A program made the position numbers and the translations under genes. From contig JAMZAV010002199.1 in NCBI GenBank assembly GCA_024449915.1, positions 42,380 to 106,379 of the forward strand: a DNA stretch of 64,000 nucleotides. Direction: 5' to 3'. Origin of the DNA: Sweltsa coloradensis. Taxonomy: Eukaryota; Arthropoda; Insecta; Plecoptera; Chloroperlidae. Shown here in pieces: positions 45,061 to 56,671 of this stretch (position 1 is its first letter; every line of letters begins with the position of its first letter). Under the pieces are notes generated by a model that searched no databases, was not told the origin of the DNA, and worked only from the letters and a program-made list of their open reading frames with translations.

Positions 45061-46253
45061 CTTAATTACAAATTTCAGTTTGACCCAAAACAAATAATTG
45101 CAACAGTTAGTTTTATTGTACCAATCTCTTCAGAAAAATGTCCTTATTAAACATATTCAAAATCCGCTAAAATCCGCAAGGGGTAAGTTCGTCAGTATAG
45201 TATAGTTACGCCACTGCTTGTTGGTCCTGTGGATCATAACCAATCTCTGCTTATATCCAAGTGTACATATAAGATGTGTGTGTGTTGTTAACTACAATCA
45301 TTTGACACAACTTCTTCGCGACTCACAATCAATTGTACACAACTTCTTCTAGGTAGGCTTATAAGTGGCATCGTTGGGCCATGGCCAGTGAAAACGTTTA
45401 ACACTTCTAGGCCTCGGTGAATGTACAAACCTTTAATGCTATACTAATTTGTATTATATTCTATATAACATTTAATAAATGATTATGATTGACATGCTAC
45501 TTTATTTTTTCTTCTCGGTATTCATTCCCATTCTACTAGACAGAGTCACCTATTCGCATTTTAACTCCCCGTCTATCAACCACCAATAATACACCATCGA
45601 TTCAAAAAAGAAATATTACTAGGATTGTAACCAAAATCGCGACTGTTCTAAGTTTAGGTATGTCTAAGAAGTGAGTCTCTGAAAATTTAATGAAGATTGG
45701 AATAGCCGTTTGTCCCGTAGACAGACAAAAAACATACAATCATACTACAGAACATCAGTGTATTCAAATTAAGACTGTTGGCTAAGCTCGAGAAAACCAG
45801 GCATTAACTCAGAACGGCGAACGCAGAGGTAAAGTCAGGATCACTTGGAAGCTCTATCATTCGTCCTATCGGGTTGTGGTTTGCACCAAAATGTTAAGTA
45901 AGAATGTGTAATAGTTGGTAACAAGGCACATTTTCCAAATACTGCTCCTTTTCTTATTAACTGACCGTAAATATGACACCAAACAGTTAATTTGTGGTAA
46001 TTTCCCAATTTTGTGTAAGAGACAATTATTTGAAATTTCAAAATCGGCTTTGATAGAGACACGCGCTCATCTTTTGAGAACAGCCTCCCAAAAATGCAGA
46101 CTTTTTGGATGAAAATTAAAGGTCAAAAAGCGGTACGTTCTGTATGTAAAATTATCTGGATTTGACGATCGGGCGTTTTTTAAATGGGCATTTAACATTG
46201 CAAAAAAAGTTGGCCCGAGCTCATACAAAATGTTGTCTCGTTTTCTGTTGCAG
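45061..46253. other. intron between lola exons C and D; repeat fragments
   Basis: 45640-45760 matches 11470-11590 of the duplicate. 44930-45010 and 45070-45190 are a direct duplication (AACAAATTGCAACAGT... AAAATCCGCTAAAATCCG). 45820-45910 recurs inverted at 50455-50535. No exon. Confidence 0.5.
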
Positions 46254-46531
46254 ATTCCACAAACTTTGTGCTAGAAACTGGATATTCTTCGTTTGTTCCG
46301 TTTTTCGGGTATACCAACCAAGCCTGCACGCAAACACTCAAAGTCGGCACAGTCCATGCGGAACTGTTCCGATGCCAAGGTTGTAGGAACGTCTATCATT
46401 CCGCCAGGTCTCTTAGGAGACATATCAAGTATGAGTGTGGGAAAGATCCACAGTTTCCGTGCCCGCAATGTGATTTGAAATCGAAACACCGCTCGAACCT
46501 GCGCAAACACATTCAAACCATGCACACCTAG
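46254..46531 (+). CDS. lola: lola-type alternative 3' exon D (C2HC plus C2H2 finger)
   Basis: The acceptor CTGTTGCAG ends at 46253. Two bases complete a codon, then SNFVLETGYSSFVPFFGYTN-like leader (first residue S or T by frame), linker TLKVGTVHAELF, finger 1 CQGCRNVYHSARSLRRHIKYEC (C2HC) and finger 2 CPQCDLKSKHRSNLRKHIQ..H (C2H2), stop TAG 46529-46531. The link ECGKDPQFPCPQC between fingers is the typical lola spacing. Splice phase is identical to C and E. The intact partner of the ruined exon B. A mutually exclusive terminal exon is inferred; transcript data would be needed to see its use. Confidence 0.88.
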
Positions 46532-46763
46532 ACAACCCTTCATTCACAGGGAGTTATGGGATGTACACCTTTCATTGTATCCACTGCGATGGTTGAGGTT
46601 CTGTTAGCAGAACGTTGTAAAATATGTGAACTTTATTCTTATGCAGCTTGGACAATCATTGGCTCCTGATCCAGAATCCTAAAGACGCAACGAAAATGGA
46701 TTTGGCTTATTAATAAATGTCCTATGTACGTATTTCAACATTCGCATTAGTACAACATATATC

Positions 46764-47113
46764 CAGTGGTTAATTTCAGGGTGGACGCGGGCGGATTCGT
46801 CCACCCACTTCTTTTTTGGAAAAAGGTTTTCTGGTTTTTGCACTACACAACGATAGTATTATGGTTTTTCATTCAGTACCGTATTTTTTCTGAAACGCTC
46901 AGAAATCACTCTAAAAACCCTGATTTAAAAAATTTGTTTGTTGGGGGGCTTACCCCCAACCCCCCTGCTGTTTTTGCCTAAATCGTTTGTCCAGCAAACT
47001 TCACTTTGAAATATGGTACCCTTCTCACGACCTCGCCTTCCCCGGCGCCCACCGCCACGAGGAAGGAGATCGTCAAGCGTCCACCCACTTATTATTTTAG
47101 AAATTAACCACTG
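46764..47113. mobile_element. hAT-type MITE with 8-bp TSD
   Basis: The ends CAGTGGTTAATTTC and GAAATTAACCACTG are inverted repeats. They are flanked by CATATATC at 46756-46763 and 47114-47121. The duplicate block has the unoccupied site (ACATGTATCAAC near 12535). 8-bp duplications and CAGTG-type ends fit hAT. The interior has inverted GTCCACCC motifs near both ends. Confidence 0.85.
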
Positions 47114-47121
47114 CATATATC

Positions 47122-47704
47122 AACAAACGCACACGCACAAACTCAATCAAATACCTTCCAAAATATATCAAATACCAATTCACAGGACTCACATTCATAC
47201 AAAAGCCTCCTGACAAATAAACTCGAAACCTTCCCACCAAAGGCAATAGAAAAATATATTAAGAATGCCTGGCAAGATTCATGCACACGCCGACTATAAC
47301 CGGGAAGTGTGTGGGTCGACGCAACAGGAAATTGGAAATCACTTCAAACCCAAATTGGCGACATAGCATGGCATCTTGGAAAAAATATACTGTCCTTTCT
47401 GTGATGAAAACGGATCAGCATTTCACTCTTTATACTAATGCCAATCAGTTATTCAAGTATGGCATTTCGTTACACTGTTAATTCAACGAAATTTAAATAA
47501 ATTGTGGATACCACGTGTTACTCTCGTATGTCTCTTTCCAACGACGTCCACTCATCAACCGGAATACCTATACTAGCGAACTTCTTAATAACACTTACCA
47601 TAGCAACAATCTATCGACTACAATAATGTCTCAACCCATACCAGAGTTCCACCCATCTCTCTTTCTGGAACTGAAAAAAAGAATTCTTTCAGAATTTGCT
47701 TTTA
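47122..47704 (+). other. unassigned, possibly a retroelement fragment
   Basis: Frames over 47281-47700 give pieces such as VWVDATGNWKSLQTQIGDIA and PEFHPSLFLELKKRILSEFA in different frames. They look like decayed coding sequence, but I do not recognise the family. Confidence 0.35.
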
Positions 47705-48288
47705 ATTGAGCGAGCGTAGCGAGCGTCTCCACTTGACTCTTATGGCTCGAATGTATGTTTTTTTTTTCTGTTACTGCTTCGGTACAGGTCGCACCGTTTC
47801 TCTGATCGACCTGAAATTTTGCACACATGTACATACCACCTATGCGGGTTGCTGTGTAGTTTTTGAACAAAATACGATCGTTGGTTATAAAAAATAAAAA
47901 TAAAAATAAAAAAATAAAAATGTTTCGATCGTTATGAAATTTTGCAGGGTCAATAAGTACAACATTCTCTCCTATTTTACAAATTTTCAGCTAAATCGGT
48001 CAAGACCTTAAAGACTTATTGGTAATCATAATTCGAAAAATGATGTTCCGATCGTTATGAAATTTGTCAAGGAGGCAGTGAAGAAACAAAGATACACTTT
48101 AGAAGGCATTTCGATTAGATTGTTGTCCCGTGGCGTCATTCAATTCAGCGATCAACAACAACATTGAAAATTTTCGTCTTTTAGACTGTTATTTGATAAA
48201 ATGGACATTATGGGAATGTCGTACTCGGGTCGTGTTGCACGTACCGGTGCTCGCTCAACAACGCGACGGGACTTTAGCGTTTTCCTAG
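47705..48288 (+). mobile_element. Helitron-like element, second subfamily
   Basis: Starts TTGAGCGAGCGTAGCGAGCG and ends GCTCGCTCAACAACGCG, hairpin AACGC/GCGTT, TTTCCTAG then T. The interior differs from the 6344 subfamily but has the same ends; it carries two partial repeats around GATCGTTATGAAATTT (47930 and 48050). Confidence 0.65.
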
Positions 48289-48898
48289 TATTAGAAGAAA
48301 TACTATACATGTTTTTCATAATTTTTGGTGCATGAAAGAAGTATTGTGCACAGTCAACAACTGTACACTGTCCCTGAACCCATTGTTACAATAATTTCTG
48401 CAATCATATTCTACCTTCCAACCCCACCTTAAAGGGGGGGGGGGGGGGGGGGAGAGAAACACTATAAGATTCCAAAATATGTTACTAAATTTTAATTTAT
48501 TTTTAAATGTGATTTATATCAACACGTTTCACAACAAGAACAAAAACATTAATTATTTAACAGTTTAATTTTAACCATTTGTTTATTTGCATTATTGTCC
48601 ATTTGCTTTCCTGTACTACATGATTTGTTATTATTTGCAACGTAACAGAGTTGCCTGTGTACCATTTGATGTATATATGTTATTTGTTTAATAAATAAAT
48701 AGAATGTTTTTTAAAAAAAGCACACACATATTTATGATAATATATCCAATGGTTCAATATTTTTATTCACTGTGGCAAGTTTGTCAAATAGCATTTACTC
48801 CACGAAGTAAAATATTGTAGTTACAAAAAAATGGTCATCACCCCTGTGTGATATAAAACATTGATTTCCCTTTCAACAAGCTGAATCATAACTATGAA
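48289..48898. other. unassigned, G-run at about 48438-48452
   Basis: AT-rich intergenic or intronic sequence. Only a poly-G tract stands out. Confidence 0.4.
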
Positions 48899-49457
48899 CT
48901 AGGAAGCTTCGCAAACGCTTTTTCAGGCGCGTTGTTGGATGAGCGTAATTGGTGCGTTGAGCTGCCATGTGTTATGCGGATTTTTGTTGTTCTGTGAAAA
49001 AAATCATTACAAAGTTGAAGATTTTTTTTTAATTAAATTCAATTAAATAAAAAATTAACTTAAATTTTAATTTTTTTAGTTAACCGTTATTTTTTAGAAC
49101 GAAAAAAATCGTAACATTATAATTTTCATAAGAAATATTTATTCGATTGCGCTCAAATTTCACACGAATATATTAATTCATAAAATTAAGGTTCTGTGAA
49201 AAAATCATTACAATAGGATAAAGCATGTATGTGTTATAAGTCAAAGAATTGTTAAAAAAAGAAAAACCTGTAAAATTTCGATTTTCATGAGAAATAATTT
49301 TCCGATTGCGCTCAAAAACGTGGCAGTTCTAAGTTCAGAGATTTCGAAGGCCTCTATAAAATTTCATCGCAATTGAAATAGAAAAAAATACAAAAAAAAA
49401 CATTCCGGATTTTTTTCTCCAGTGTAGTGAAATGGAATCTTCGCTTCGCTCATCCAA
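48899..49457 (-). mobile_element. Helitron-like element (minus), sister of 4614-5332
   Basis: The minus strand begins TTGGATGAGCGAAGCGAAG (49457) and ends AACGC-(10 nt)-GCGTTTGCGAAGCTTCCTAG (48899) then T. The interior (TTCTGTGAAAAAAATCATTA twice) is shared with 4614-5332. Confidence 0.65.
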
Positions 49458-49843
49458 TAACACGTTCTTTTTTACTCTATTTGTTTGACTCAAGAGTCTG
49501 TCGGGAAGTGGTGATAATGTACAAAGCAGACTTTTCATTGGAAATATAAGAAGAGCATTTCCCTTTTTATTTGAGTAATACCGTTTTCCAGTTTTCCACC
49601 GTCTCTGGTTCCGAATTAACCTCGTTTATTCGGGCGCCGTCTGAGGGTGGAATCGTGTCCAGCCTGTTTGGTCGGTGTTTCCTGTTAACATACCGGTCTC
49701 TGGCTGGTCATTATTCGCTCATCGATGACGTCAGCGCCAACAAGGTTGGCATGGTCTGCTTTAAATTTAACGTCCCCCACTGAAAATCAGTTATGTAACT
49801 GATATAACTGAAATTTATATATTTATTTTTATTATGTTTTCAG

Positions 49844-50115
49844 CCTATGCTATTCCGGAGTTTCGAGTCCTTGCCGGAGGATGGTCTTCGAATCAACCGT
49901 CTTCCGATACAGAACGTTTTCAATGTCCGAACTGCGTCAAGAACTTCAAACACAAGAGGCATCTCACCAGCCACCAGAAATTCGAGTGTGGGAAAGACCC
50001 ACAGTTTCAGTGTCCAAATTGCTCTTACAAAACAAAGCAGAAATATATCCTGAACCAACATTATAAAATGGTTCATCTGTCAAAGCAGATGCACAGATTA
50101 GACGAATCACTTTAG
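49844..50115 (+). CDS. lola: lola-type alternative 3' exon E (C2HC plus C2H2 finger)
   Basis: The acceptor ATGTTTTCAG ends at 49843. Two bases complete a codon, then YAIPEFRVLAGGWSSNQPSS, finger 1 CPNCVKNFKHKRHLTSHQKFEC (C2HC), link GKDPQFQ, finger 2 CPNCSYKTKQKYILNQHYK..H (C2H2), a short tail LSKQMHRLDESL and stop TAG 50113-50115. Same phase as C and D, so it would join the same upstream exon. It has no paralogue elsewhere in the window and keeps the most canonical lola finger pair. The minus-strand frame over it is a shadow. Confidence 0.88.
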
Positions 50116-50119
50116 GATA

Positions 50120-51136
50120 TGCGTCACATTTTTATTTAATTTATTAATGTTTATCATATATCATAAATCATATATCATACACACACATGAACTGATCTAC
50201 ATGGCATGCGTTATTGATGTTATTTATCAATTATTACTAGAGTTCGGACCGACTATTTTACAATTTAAAAATACCATTTAAAAATTCTATTGCTCGGCGA
50301 ATCCAGATAATTTCACATTCAGGATCACTTTTCAACCTGTTATTTTTACAAAGGTTGAGCGTTCAGCTCGATCAGAGCATATTACAATATTTCAAATAAT
50401 TGTCTCCTGCACATGCTAGGGAAATTTGGAAAATGTTCTCTGTGCACATTCTAACATTTTGGTGCAAACCACAACCCTATAGGATGTAGTACGATTGAGC
50501 TTCCAAGTGTTCCAGACTTTACCTGCGTCCCATCCTGCGTCAAAGCCTATAGTTTGCTCTCTTTTCCAATAGTGCAACTATGTATTTCTTATTTCACAGT
50601 CACGTAATAAATACACCATTGAGTTCTCATTGAATTATTGAACTACACATTGTTTTAATTTTATTTACAACGTTGGACAAGGTTACCCTGTTGAAACCCT
50701 CGCAAAGCGATGATCTTTGTTTTATATAATATTCTCCAGGTGACAGAAATTATGTTATTAAAATGTAATTATTGGACATACTCGACTAGTGTCGAAATAT
50801 TACGATTAAAAAAGTATTTCTTACAAGAACAGTGTATGTCCAATAATTACATGTTAATAATCACTCTACCTGTTCTACTAGCTTCATATTTATAAGGTAT
50901 TATGTGAAAATGCCAGCTCATCTATCAATACAATATTATAGCGATGCTGGGTGCTGTGGTAGTGCAATATATATTATATAACTTATCAGTGTATAAATAA
51001 AACAAATTAAAACACCATTCCAATCTAAACAACAGTCTCTTCGTAGGAAGACCGTAACTCAGAGTGCACAACCGACTAGATAATAATATTATGCTCTTTC
51101 CTACCAAAGAATTGGATTGGATATTATTTATGCAAC
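50120..51136. other. 3' flank of exon E and unassigned sequence
   Basis: Likely 3' UTR at first. 50455-50535 is an inverted copy of a segment at 45820-45910. 50755-50860 contains an inverted pair around ATGTAATTATTGGACATAC. No gene. Confidence 0.45.
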
Positions 51137-51430
51137 TTGGCTAATCGAGACGAAGGGAGGGACGTAAGGGGTGACGCGGGGGACAAGGGGTGGAGAGGCC
51201 TGTGCTGGTCAGAACCAGCCACAAGCGTATGGGGAGGGCAGGGGTTCCCCCACGTCGTGGTCGTCTCCGTCTGTGTCATCATCCGTCCGTGTTGTCATTG
51301 TCGTCGCCGTCGGGGAGGTAGTCAAAGGGAAGGGAAAAGGTCCATGACGACGACCCAGAGCTCGCCATTCGTTTCAGGGAGAAGAAATCCCCTAATCACG
51401 GGCCCAAACCACGAGAAAGTTGCGAACCTA
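51137..51430 (-). mobile_element. SINE-like retroposon, diverged copy
   Basis: Shares CTGTGCTGGTCAGAACCAGCC, the GTCGTCATCGTC-like stretch and CCAGAGCTCGCC with 11757-12142, in the same relative order. Ends are not defined. The plus-strand frame through it is not a gene. Confidence 0.5.
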
Positions 51431-51461
51431 CCAAAGAAAGAGACGAACATACTTTGATTCA

Positions 51462-51676
51462 AGGTCCTCTAAATCTCCTAGAGGAATCCGGCGAACGAGT
51501 GGAGCGGGGGCGCAAGGAGATCTAGTGGACCTTGGCTTTAACTGACACGTCGCAGAGTATTGTAAGCAAGGTCCACTGAATCTCCTAGCGGAATCCGGCG
51601 AACGAGTGGAGTGGGGGGCGCAAGGAGATCTAGTGGACCTTGGCTTTAACTGACACGTCGCAGAGTATTGTAAGCC
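51462..51676. repeat. two tandem copies of a 109-bp unit, each a small hairpin
   Basis: Within each unit AAGGTCCACTGAATCTCCT (or its variant) is matched by AGGAGATCTAGTGGACCTT about 50 bp later. The loop AGCGGAATCCGGCGAACGAG and the spacer TTTAACTGACACGTCGCAGA are nearly identical in both units. Confidence 0.85.
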
Positions 51677-52559
51677 TGGTTGATATATTATTTACAGAAA
51701 CATTTACTTTGGATTCAGAAATCAGTCCACTGCTAACTGGAGGTTGACTAGCTCAGCCAATGCACCTTGTAGTCAATGATATTGTGAAACATGATTATGA
51801 AGGATCTATAACTGACCCCTTTGTGATAACGGTGATTTCGCTTCACAACGAAGGCCCAGTCACTGAAAGTAGACGATCAGATACGTCCCCATTTTCGAGA
51901 AGATGGGCTCAATCGTCCGAACAAGCTGAGAGAGGGCTCAAAAAATTCGTAATTTTCCCCTGATTACAGAAAAGGCAACTTGGAAAATGAAATCGGTAGC
52001 TTTTAGCTTTGAGGGGCAAAAAACGGTCAAAAACGGCAAAGTGTAAAAAGACTTAAAGAAGACATACAAACCTAAACTCTAACGCTAATGCTCACACGAG
52101 ATAAAAAAAATAAAGATTAAATACAAATCGGTAACTTTCAGCCTTTAGAGGCCAAAAACGACCAAAAAAGGCAACATGTAAAATAGATTTGATAAAGCCC
52201 GATTTAACAATGAGCTTACGCTAATACCATCACGAGAACATTAAAATAGATACGAAATAGGAATCGGTAGCTTGTAGCTTTTAGAGGCAAAAAACGACCA
52301 AAAAAGGCAAATTTTGTAAAGATTTTAAGACGACCGATTTAACCATTCACTAACACAAATGCTAATACGAGATCATAAAAAATGTAAGGGAAATATGAAT
52401 TGGTAGCTTTTAGTTCTTTCAGCACAAAAATGGATAAGAGGGCACACTAGTAGAGGCCGCAATTTCATCAAAAATAGCGTTAGATAATATGCGTGAGTGT
52501 TATACAATAGTAGTTTGCACAATGTTTATATTAACTAGAAACATAACAAAAACTTGTAA

Positions 52560-52960
52560 AAAGACAGACAAACCTTACACACTCGAAAGAAATGGGATCT
52601 AACAAAAGGGCCAAGCTCATCTACCCTTCCACATTTGCGCATTCTTAATTCATAAACGTACAGTGCCCCGTAACAGCATCCGTGAAAAGCTTGGCAAAAT
52701 AGAATTTGCAATTATTAATTTAAACGTTATAGTTCATCCAAGTTATTTTTTCTAATTAATTTAAATGTAATATCATGCAAATTCTATTTGGACAAGATTT
52801 TCAAGGATGCTGTTACGGGACACTGTACGTTTATGAATTAAGAATGCGCAAATGTGGAAGGGTAGATGAGCTTGGCCCTGTTTCAGGACCCATTTCTTTT
52901 GAGTGTGTAAGGTTTGGCTGTATTTTTACAAGTTTTTGTTATGTGTGGGATCTCATAACT
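52560..52960. repeat. inner inverted repeat of the foldback element
   Basis: AGCTCATCTACCCTTCCACA, ACGTACAGTGCCCCGTAACA on the left reappear inverted as TGTTACGGGACACTGTACGT and TGTGGAAGGGTAGATGAGCT on the right; arms of about 180 bp meet near 52745. Confidence 0.85.
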
Positions 52961-53147
52961 TTTTAAAGTTCCATTGCATTTGTTAAAATATAATAATTTT
53001 ATCAAAGTCGATTAAATTGCTATGGTATTACCAATAAACAATAGAATGAAAAAATGTAGTGGTCCAAAGACCATGCTTTTTGTAAACAATGTAGGCGATC
53101 ATTGTCAAGTAACTATTGTTACTGGTTGATTGTATGCCTGTACCCAG

Positions 53148-53572
53148 ACTAACATCAAGTGATTTTGAGCATGTTTCAAGTCATAATTTTAAGTTCACAT
53201 CACGTTTCATGACGGCTGGGTGACACCTCGAAAACACCCTAACTCTGCTTGTTGTATAAGGTGCCTGAGTGTGTAGCGCACCGCGGCTTGGCTGCGGCGC
53301 CCTAACGGGCACCTAGACTAACATCAAGTGATTTTGAGCATGTTTCAAGTCATTTTTCACCAAGAAGGAATGTTCGTACACCAACCAAATTTGGCATATG
53401 TTGTCAGGTACCCAAATCCCCTTGATTTTGATAGTTTTTAAGTTCACATCACGTTTCATGACGGCTGGGTGACACCTCGAAAACACCCTAACTCTGCTTG
53501 TTGTATAAGGTGCCTGAGTGTGTATAGCGCACCGCGGTTTGGCTGCGGCGCACTAACGGGCAACTAGATAAA
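53148..53572. repeat. direct duplication inside the foldback element
   Basis: CAGACTAACATCAAGTGATT to CGCACCGCGGCTTGGCTGCG (53154-53300) is repeated at 53317-53560; the second copy has about 95 extra bases in its middle (TTTTTCACCAAGAAGGAATG...). Confidence 0.9.
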
Positions 53573-54410
53573 ATACGATTACTGTTTTTACATTTTGTAT
53601 TGTAGGCCAGCTGCACCGCACATTGAGTGGTGGAGTGGATATTAATTATCAATGATCATTTCAATAGTTACACACTTTACTGCTTTGCCTTTCCTGTTGA
53701 TCAAGTAACATTAACTTTGATTTGACTTTAATAGATTTTATAAAAATTAAATAAGAAAGCGCTCCGACTTTTAATAACCGTACATATATAACCGGTCCTG
53801 TGTGACGAAATGCTTTTTTGCCTTTGCCGGCCCCCAAAGTTAAAGGGTACTGAAATCGATTTTCACATTTAATTTGAATTTGTATTGATTTAACAAATTT
53901 ATTGCAACCTATCGCAGCGTTTTCGGGCAATTAGTATTCTATTTGATTTAGTGCCTTTTTGCCGTTTTTTGGTTCCCAAGCTATAATCGACATATTTTAA
54001 TTTACTCATTACATGTTCTGTATTGTCTTGAATTATTGAAGTAATTACTATACTCTACCCAGCGTTATTGGACAATTGGTATTCATTTTAATATATATAT
54101 ATATATATTTACCTTTTACCCTTTTTCGCTCTAAAAGGTAAAAAGTACTATTTTCAATTTCAGATATTGTTTTCTGTTTGGGCTTAAAATATCACATTTG
54201 TTTCCACCATAGCCAACGTTATAGGCCAATTCGTAATCTGTTTAAGAAATATTATCCTTTTTTGCCGTTTTTTGTCTGTAAAATCTAAAAGCTACCGATT
54301 TCGCTTTCCGGGTTGGCCTTGATGTAATCAGGGGAAAATTACGAATTTTTTGAGCCCATTCTCGGCTTGTTCGGACAATTGAGCCCACAAAAGTGCGTAT
54401 CTGATAGCCT

Positions 54411-54984
54411 AAGATGGCTGATTCCGCTTCAGTGTTTTTTTTTCAAACGGGGAAAATTACGGTTTGAAAGAAATTCAGTATCTTCGGTGATTGTTGTTGT
54501 CTTTGCTCTTTACCAAGGCATGACAATAATTCGGAGTTTCTTCATACAACATCCCACTGCTTCCTTCCATCCTTTAAAAGACATGCTTTTTAACAACAAC
54601 AAGTTGTTGATTAAGAATTAATCTCAATTCACATGTCTGGAATAGCTGCGTATTTTTCATAATCAATGTCCCCTTTTAAAACAGGCTAGCCACGTTCTCT
54701 GCCCAAAGATCACCAAAATAATGTACAATCCTTGTTGAAGGGAAAACACAAGTCATGTCAATCATGTTATTGTTTGGTATTTATCTGAGACGAGACACAA
54801 GTATAGACGGCAAGAAAAATGCGTAAAGGGCTGCTCTTCCTAAATAATTTTGCTCTAGCTTTCACAGAAACCACTTGCGCAAACTAAAACGTCGATTTTA
54901 ATTTAAGAGAAAATTAAATTTTATTAAGGGTTATATACTTGGCAGATTGTTTATTTATGTACTTTGCTGAATAGGATAGACGTT
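54411..54984. other. unassigned
   Basis: Nothing recognised. Confidence 0.4.
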
Positions 54985-55127
<143 letters not shown>

Positions 55128-55284
55128 TTAATTAATTAATGAATGAATAAAGAAATATTGTGAAATTCTTCAATAATGGCACCACGGTAAGTTTGGTCAA
55201 ATGTGGCAAATTTTAAACGTGGCCTAACAAGCGCTACGGTTACAGGTACTGTTGGGTCTATAATACGCACAGCATTGTATTTTA

Positions 55285-55868
55285 TTGGATGAGCGAAGCG
55301 AAGACTTCAATTTCACTGACCCCTCAAAAAATTTAGCTTTAATGTTTTTTTTTTTTGTTTGTTTGCTTGTTTTTTTCCTGTCTGTTTGTTCGCTCTCTAC
55401 CGGGCAAACGGCATATGCGATCTTTATGAAAATTTGAGGGGACATTCGAAATCTCTGAACTTAGACTTGCCACGTTTTTGGGTACAATCGAAGAAATATT
55501 TCTCATGAATATCGTACTTTTACGATTTTTTTCGATTTTAAGTGCGATATTTTCGTGACATTTGGGCCGATTCTGACCAAACGGGTGGGGCTACAACGTT
55601 CATATTTTACATGGACATTAAGGTTATGGCGATGTATTGCTTTTTGAAAGAAAAAGTTGGAAAAGTTAGCCAAAATCCATAGAATAAAGGTTTTAATATG
55701 AGTTTTTTGAGGTTTATACTAACAATAAACAATTTACAATAGAAACTTGACAACAATCACCTACAATGCATTCAAAAAGCACTTGCAAAGGAAAAGTGGT
55801 CCTACGCAAACTAAAAACTTACAAAAAAGCTCATCCATCAACGCGGCAGGACTTAAGCGTTTTCCTAG
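55285..55868 (+). mobile_element. Helitron-like element
   Basis: Starts TTGGATGAGCGAAGCGAAG, ends AACGC-(12 nt)-GCGTTTTCCTAG then T. Close to 6344-7121 but with only one copy of the internal repeat block. Confidence 0.7.
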
Positions 55869-56011
55869 TATACATCATAGCATACTTTGTGTATTTTTTC
55901 GTCGAAAAGTTCGCCCCTCATTTAAAATTGACTAAATTAATATGAAGGTCGTGCACTGTACTAACCACTTCAAGTCGCCCATGCATTTGTTTATTACGTC
56001 GTATGACTGTA

Positions 56012-56112
56012 TTTTACAATTTTGACTTTGGTGCTACTTATTACCGGTATTTTATATTTAAGACATTATTCATCTAAAATAAGTAGCCCCAAAGTCAAAA
56101 TTGTAAAATACA
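56012..56112. repeat. small hairpin, about 35-bp arms
   Basis: TATTTTACAATTTTGACTTT with GGTGCTACTTA is mirrored by TAAGTAGCCCCAAAGTCAAA and ATTGTAAAATA. Confidence 0.85.
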
Positions 56113-56671
56113 ATTACCACTTTGAAAAACTGAGGTCACGTAGTGTTGAACCATTTTCGCATGCGGTACAGTACCGGTACATCGCGTTTTTGTACTATTA
56201 ACCCCGTAAAGATGAGAACGGTTGTTGTATCTAAATTTGCACTCTTCTTCTGCTTATCCATATTATTTTGACTTTTCCCAACTTTAGACAGCCCTGGAGC
56301 CCAAAGTTACAGACCGATTTTTTTAAAGTAATGTTTTTATGAAATAGCAAAAATGTACTAATTTGTTGTGTACTCCTTGTTCTAAAAATTTGAATTTTTC
56401 AAAACTTGGGGCAGCCCTACCGCCCAAAGTTACAGTCAGATCTTTTGAAGACATTGTTTTTATGAAAAAATGGAAACTTTCCGATTTGTCCACTAAAGGA
56501 AAAATTAGTATACTATTTTGCACTATTCTTCTGCTAAATGCCCTCACTTACTACTTGAAGTGTATACACGTGGATCTTTAGAACAGTTTATTAAAGTAGA
56601 TTAAATATACGCTGAATAAATAAACGAAGACAAAAAAGATTACAAATTTGTTATCAATTAACCCATAGATA

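Larger units (their letters stand above)
35707..47150 (+). repeat. segmental duplication, copy 2 (matches 8917-12545)
   Basis: Contains the better-preserved exon pair C and D. Relative to copy 1 it has extra material at 35765-35960, 36508-36980, about 37070-41837, 42820-45640, 45770-46200 and 46764-47113. Several of these are defined TEs with target duplications, so copy 1 shows the empty sites. Confidence 0.85.
51880..54410. mobile_element. foldback (FB-like) element with sub-repeated inverted arms
   Basis: The left arm (about 51880-52440) and right arm (about 53800-54410) are inverted copies: GGGCTCAATCGTCCGAACAA against TTGTTCGGACAATTGAGCCC. Each arm consists of about four tandem units of 125-140 bp beginning AATCGGTAGCTTTTAG...GGCAAAAAACG. 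Long arms built of short direct repeats are the mark of FB/Foldback elements. A second hairpin (52560-52960) and a direct duplication (53148-53572) lie between the arms. No transposase ORF is seen. Confidence 0.75.
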
